Shown: positions 60,732 to 64,000 of the stretch, piece by piece
How the letters are laid out: every line of letters begins with the position of its first letter
How positions within the stretch are numbered: the first letter of the stretch is position 1
NCBI RefSeq assembly: GCF_041154505.1
Contig: NZ_AP028672.1
Location: 3,388,501 to 3,452,500, forward strand
DNA length: 64,000 nucleotides
Direction: 5' to 3'
Origin: Acidovorax sp. A79
Lineage (GTDB): Bacteria > Pseudomonadota > Gammaproteobacteria > Burkholderiales > Burkholderiaceae_C
Translations under genes and position numbers: made by a program
The notes under the pieces: model-generated
The model's database searches: none
What the model was told of the DNA's origin: nothing
What the model saw: only the letters and a program-made list of their open reading frames with translations

Positions 60732-62894
60732 ATGGTTTCAAGTGCGGGCTTGGCGCAGCCTGCAGAACTTTCAGGCAGCGGTTCCGACGAGCTGTTGGCG
60801 TGCCTGCTCATTGTTGCCAAGGCCCACGGCCTGCCTTCGACGCCCGAGGCGGTGATGGCCGGGTTGCCTGCTGAAAACCACCGGCTGACCCCCGGCCTCT
60901 TTGCCCGTGCGGCCCAGCGCGCGCACATGAGCAGCCGTCTCGTGCGGGAGCCGCTGACCCGCGTCAAGGACGCCTTGCTCCCGGCGGTCCTGCTGCTGCA
61001 GGGCGAGCGCGCGTGCGTGCTCCTGGGCTGGAGCGACGGCCGCAGCGAAGCGCGTGTCGTGCTGCCCGAACTGGGGGACGCGCCCATCCAGGTGTCGCGC
61101 GCGGCGCTGGAGGCGGACTACCTGGGCACCACGGTGTATGTGCGCCCTTCCCAGCGTTTCGATGCGCGTGCCCCGCAGGTCAGGGCGGGCCGCCATGGGC
61201 ACTGGTTCTGGACCGTGCTGGCCGAAAACCACGGGCTGTACCGCGACGTGCTCATGGCCGCCTTCCTGGCCAACCTGTTCGCCCTGGGCATGCCCATCTT
61301 CACGATGAATGTCTATGACCGGGTGGTGCCCAACAACGCCATCGACACCCTGTGGGTGCTGGCGCTGGGGCTGTCCATCATGCTCGTGGGCGACCTGGTG
61401 CTGCGCACGCTGCGCGGGCGCTTCGTGGACCTGGCCAGCAGCCGTGCCGACGTGAAGCTGTCGGCCTACATCATGGAAAAGGTGCTGGGCACGCGCATGG
61501 AGCAGCGGCCGGCCTCGGCGGGCTCGTTCGCGTCGAACCTGCGCTCGTTCGAGTCGGTGCGGGACTTCATCAGCTCGGCCTCCGTCGTGGCGTTCATCGA
61601 CCTGCCGTTCGGCCTGATCTTCATCGTGGTGATCGGCTGGATCTCGTGGCCGATGCTGATCCCGCTGCTGTGCGGCGCGGCGGTGATGCTGCTCTACGCC
61701 CTGGCCGTGCAGGGGCGCATGCACGCGCTGTCCGAAACCACCTACCGCGCGGGCGCGCAGCGCAATGCCACGCTGGTGGAGGCGCTGGTGGGCTTCGAGA
61801 CCGTGAAGGCGCTGGGCGCGGAGGCGCCCCTGCAGCGCAAGTGGGAGCGCAGCACGGCGCTGCTGGCCCGCGTGGGCGTGCAGCTGCGCCTTCTGTCGGC
61901 CACGGCCAGCAACACCTCGGCCTTCCTGCAGCAGCTCATCAACCTGGTGATCGTGATCGTGGGCGTGCACATGATCGGCGAGCGCCAGCTCACCATGGGG
62001 GGGCTGATCGCATGCACCATGCTCGCGTCGCGGGCCATGGCGCCGGTGGGGCAGGTGGCGGGCCTGCTCGTGCAGTACCACACGGCATCGACGGCCCTGA
62101 CCTCGCTCAACGAGATGATGAAGCGCGAGGTGGACCGCCCCGAGGGCGCCAGCTTCATCAGCCGGGGGCGGCTGCAGGGCGCGATCGAGTTCAGGGATGT
62201 CGGCTTCACCTACCCGGGCCAGCAGACGGCCTCGCTGCGCAACGTGACGCTGTCCATCAAGCCCGGCGAGCGGGTGGCCATCCTCGGGCGCATCGGCTCG
62301 GGCAAGACCACGCTGCAAAAGCTGATGCTGGGGCTGTACCGGCCGACCTCGGGCGCGGTGCTCATCGACGGCATCGACCAGCGCCAGCTGGACCCCGCCG
62401 AGCTGCGCCGCCAGGTGGGCTACGTGCAGCAGGACGTGGTGCTTTTCTATGGCTCGCTGCGCGAGAACATCACGCTGGGCGCCCCGCTGGCCGACGACGC
62501 GGCCGTGGTGCGGGCGGCCGAGATCGGCGGCATCCTGCCGCTCGTGAATGCGCACCCGCAGGGCTTCGACATGCTGGTGGGGGAGCGGGGCGAGTCGCTG
62601 TCGGGCGGGCAGCGGCAGGGCGTGTCCATCGCGCGCGCCGTCATCAACGATCCCGTGGTGCTGCTGCTGGACGAACCCACCTCGTCCATGGACCATTCCA
62701 GCGAGGAGGACATCAAGCGCAGGCTGGCCGATTTCTCGAAGGGGCGCACGCTGGTGCTCATCAGCCACAGGACCTCGCTGCTGGCCCTGGTGGATCGCAT
62801 CATCGTGATGGACGCGGGCCGCATCGTGGCCGATGGCCCCAAGGAGCAGGTGGTGCAGGCCCTGCGCCAGGGCCGCATCGGAAAGGCGGTGTGA
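60732..62894 (+). CDS. Type I secretion ABC permease/ATPase (LapB/HlyB-like)
   Basis: Inner-membrane exporter of 720 residues that would push an unfolded protein through a type I channel. Residues about 10-130 form a C39-like domain lacking the catalytic cysteine, as in HlyB, where it only chaperones the substrate (ELLACLLIVAKAHGLPSTP). Residues 150-450 hold the six-helix ABC membrane domain (DRVVPNNAIDTLW, LRSFESVRDFISSASVVAFIDLPF, typical of LapB). The ATPase domain has Walker A GRIGSGKTTL (Lys525), signature LSGGQRQ near 623, and Walker B LLLDEPTSSMD. AAGGA lies six bases before the ATG. Confidence 0.95.
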   Translation: MVSSAGLAQPAELSGSGSDELLACLLIVAKAHGLPSTPEAVMAGLPAENHRLTPGLFARAAQRAHMSSRLVREPLTRVKDALLPAVLLLQGERACVLLGWSDGRSEARVVLPELGDAPIQVSRAALEADYLGTTVYVRPSQRFDARAPQVRAGRHGHWFWTVLAENHGLYRDVLMAAFLANLFALGMPIFTMNVYDRVVPNNAIDTLWVLALGLSIMLVGDLVLRTLRGRFVDLASSRADVKLSAYIMEKVLGTRMEQRPASAGSFASNLRSFESVRDFISSASVVAFIDLPFGLIFIVVIGWISWPMLIPLLCGAAVMLLYALAVQGRMHALSETTYRAGAQRNATLVEALVGFETVKALGAEAPLQRKWERSTALLARVGVQLRLLSATASNTSAFLQQLINLVIVIVGVHMIGERQLTMGGLIACTMLASRAMAPVGQVAGLLVQYHTASTALTSLNEMMKREVDRPEGASFISRGRLQGAIEFRDVGFTYPGQQTASLRNVTLSIKPGERVAILGRIGSGKTTLQKLMLGLYRPTSGAVLIDGIDQRQLDPAELRRQVGYVQQDVVLFYGSLRENITLGAPLADDAAVVRAAEIGGILPLVNAHPQGFDMLVGERGESLSGGQRQGVSIARAVINDPVVLLLDEPTSSMDHSSEEDIKRRLADFSKGRTLVLISHRTSLLALVDRIIVMDAGRIVADGPKEQVVQALRQGRIGKAV

Positions 62895-62895
62895 G

Positions 62896-64000
62896 ATGGC
62901 CGAACTCAACGAGAAAGCCTTCGAGCAGATCGGCCGTGCCGTCAGGACGGGCGGGGCGGCCAGCGAATCCGTCTTCGGGCGCATGGTCCGGCGCCTGACG
63001 CCCACGGGCGCGGCCGACACGCTGGACTGGGCGGACGATGCCGACTGGGCGCGGCTGCAGCAGGAGCCCCTGCGCGCCCGGGTCCTGCTGCGCCTGGCGG
63101 TGCTCTTTCTGCTGCTGCTGGTGCTCTGGGCCGCGTATGCGGAGCTCGACGAAGTCACGCGGGGCGACGGCAAGGTGGTGCCCACGAGCCAGGTGCAGGT
63201 CATCCAGAGCGTGGATGGCGGCGTCGTGGAAGTGCTGCCGGTGCGGGAGGGGCAGATCGTCGAAGCGGGCCAGTTGCTGCTGCGCGTGGACTCCACCCGG
63301 TTCATGTCGAACATGCTGGAAAGCCGGGCGAGCCTGCTCGCGCTGCAGGCCAAGGCCCTGCGCCTGCAGGCACTGACGCAGGGCGGCACATTCATTCCTC
63401 CGCCGGACCTCCTGCGGGACGCGCCGGACATCGTTGCGCAGGAGATGCGCCTGTACCGCTCGCGGCGCGAGGAGATCAGCGCGCAGGTGTCCATCTCGCA
63501 GAACCAGCTCCTGCAGCGCCAGCAGGAGCTCAATGAGGTGCGTGCCCGCAAGGAGCAGGCCGAGCGTGGCCTGGAGTTGATGCTCAAGGAGCTGAACGCC
63601 ACGCGGCCCATGGTGGCCACGGGCGCGGTGTCCGAGGTGGAGGTGCTGCGGCTGGACCGCGAGGTGGCGCGCCTGCGCGGCGACCGCGAGCAGGCGGATG
63701 CGCAGATCTCCCGCGTGCAGGCCGCGATCCAGGAGGCCTCGCGGCGCATCGAGGAGGTGCAGCTCACGGCCCGCAACCAGATGAGCGCCGAGCTGTCGGA
63801 GACCATGAGCAAGCTCTCAAGCCTTTCCGAAGGCGGTCGGGCGCTGGCCGACAAGGTCAAGCACGCGGACATCCGCTCGCCGGTGCGGGGCACCGTCAAG
63901 CGCCTCCTGGTCAACACCGTGGGCGGCGTGGTGCAGCCGGGCAAGGAGGTGGTGGAGATCGTGCCGCTGGACGATGCGCTCATCCTGGAGGCGCAGGTCA
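62896..64000 (+). CDS. Type I secretion membrane-fusion protein (HlyD/LapC-like), cut by window end
   Basis: Adaptor linking the ABC exporter to an outer-membrane TolC-type channel. The first 368 residues are visible. A cytoplasmic start (about 60 residues), one membrane helix at residues 62-81, then the HlyD lipoyl-like fold (SVDGGVVEVLPVREGQIVEAGQLLLRVD), a long coiled coil (residues 190-330, with QNQLLQRQQELNEVRARKEQAERGLE), and the return strand IRSPVRGTVKRLLVNTVGGVVQPGKEVVEIVPLDDAL, after which the window ends. It begins one base after the exporter stop, so the two are in one operon. The cargo and outer-membrane genes should be just outside. Confidence 0.95.
   Translation, partial: MAELNEKAFEQIGRAVRTGGAASESVFGRMVRRLTPTGAADTLDWADDADWARLQQEPLRARVLLRLAVLFLLLLVLWAAYAELDEVTRGDGKVVPTSQVQVIQSVDGGVVEVLPVREGQIVEAGQLLLRVDSTRFMSNMLESRASLLALQAKALRLQALTQGGTFIPPPDLLRDAPDIVAQEMRLYRSRREEISAQVSISQNQLLQRQQELNEVRARKEQAERGLELMLKELNATRPMVATGAVSEVEVLRLDREVARLRGDREQADAQISRVQAAIQEASRRIEEVQLTARNQMSAELSETMSKLSSLSEGGRALADKVKHADIRSPVRGTVKRLLVNTVGGVVQPGKEVVEIVPLDDALILEAQV

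Noticed and set aside
60771..63983. A 1070-codon open frame on the minus strand opposite the type I secretion genes
   Set aside because: It lies wholly antisense to well-supported ABC exporter and HlyD genes, and its translation is Arg/Gln/His-rich low complexity. Long antisense frames are expected at this GC content.

Overview
The window is a gene-dense, high-GC stretch of chromosome from a betaproteobacterium. The gene set (CreBCD, cytochrome b561 beside cytochrome c', an EIIA-HPr-EI partial PTS, a long rpsC, a DcaP-type porin) and the two dispersed palindromic repeat families suggest Comamonadaceae, with Acidovorax or a close relative as my best guess. I could not run a search, so the genus is an inference. 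I see no insertion sequence, prophage, CRISPR array, tRNA or rRNA.

Layout. 1-7.8 kb: the 3' part of mrdA (PBP2), an EamA exporter, a polar amino acid-type ABC transporter whose operon ends in a porin gene, and a TauE/SafE permease. 8-12 kb: an ammonium transporter behind a textbook NtrC site and sigma-54 promoter, then a GMC oxidoreductase with a small ABM-fold protein. 12.4-16.3 kb: an Mce/Mla-type lipid ABC operon (STAS-permease fusion, ATPase, MlaD protein, PqiC-like lipoprotein). 16.4-21.2 kb: NDH-2-like dehydrogenase and a DUF1501/DUF1800 pair. 21.5-23.1 kb: CsbD, a periplasmic CX10C-repeat protein and a hemerythrin. 23.2-27.8 kb: creBCD with extra genes. 27.9-34.2 kb: MarC, SDR, dienelactone hydrolase, amidohydrolase, GST, CorA and hemB. 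34.3-38.6 kb: a candidate small RNA or leader, a HemJ/CopD-like protein, VanZ, a [2Fe-2S] protein, a hydrolase and a D,D-carboxypeptidase. 38.8-49 kb: the str and S10 ribosomal clusters (rpsL-rpsG-fusA-tuf-rpsJ, then rplC to rpsQ). 49-56.7 kb: peroxiredoxin, acetyltransferase, cytochromes, TlpA-like protein, and a tightly overlapping lipoprotein-MFS-EIIA-HPr-EI string. 56.8-64 kb: MFS, methyltransferase, AraC/EamA, and the start of a type I secretion locus that runs off the window.

The main non-coding signals are: about 15 copies of a roughly 55-base palindromic element (called repeat A here), several of which have become part of protein-coding sequence; a second family (repeat B) sitting mostly just after stop codons; a candidate ~100-nt RNA with promoter, two hairpins and terminator at 34.3-34.5 kb; and six genes whose start codon lies exactly six bases after a -10-like hexamer with no Shine-Dalgarno, which looks like leaderless transcription.
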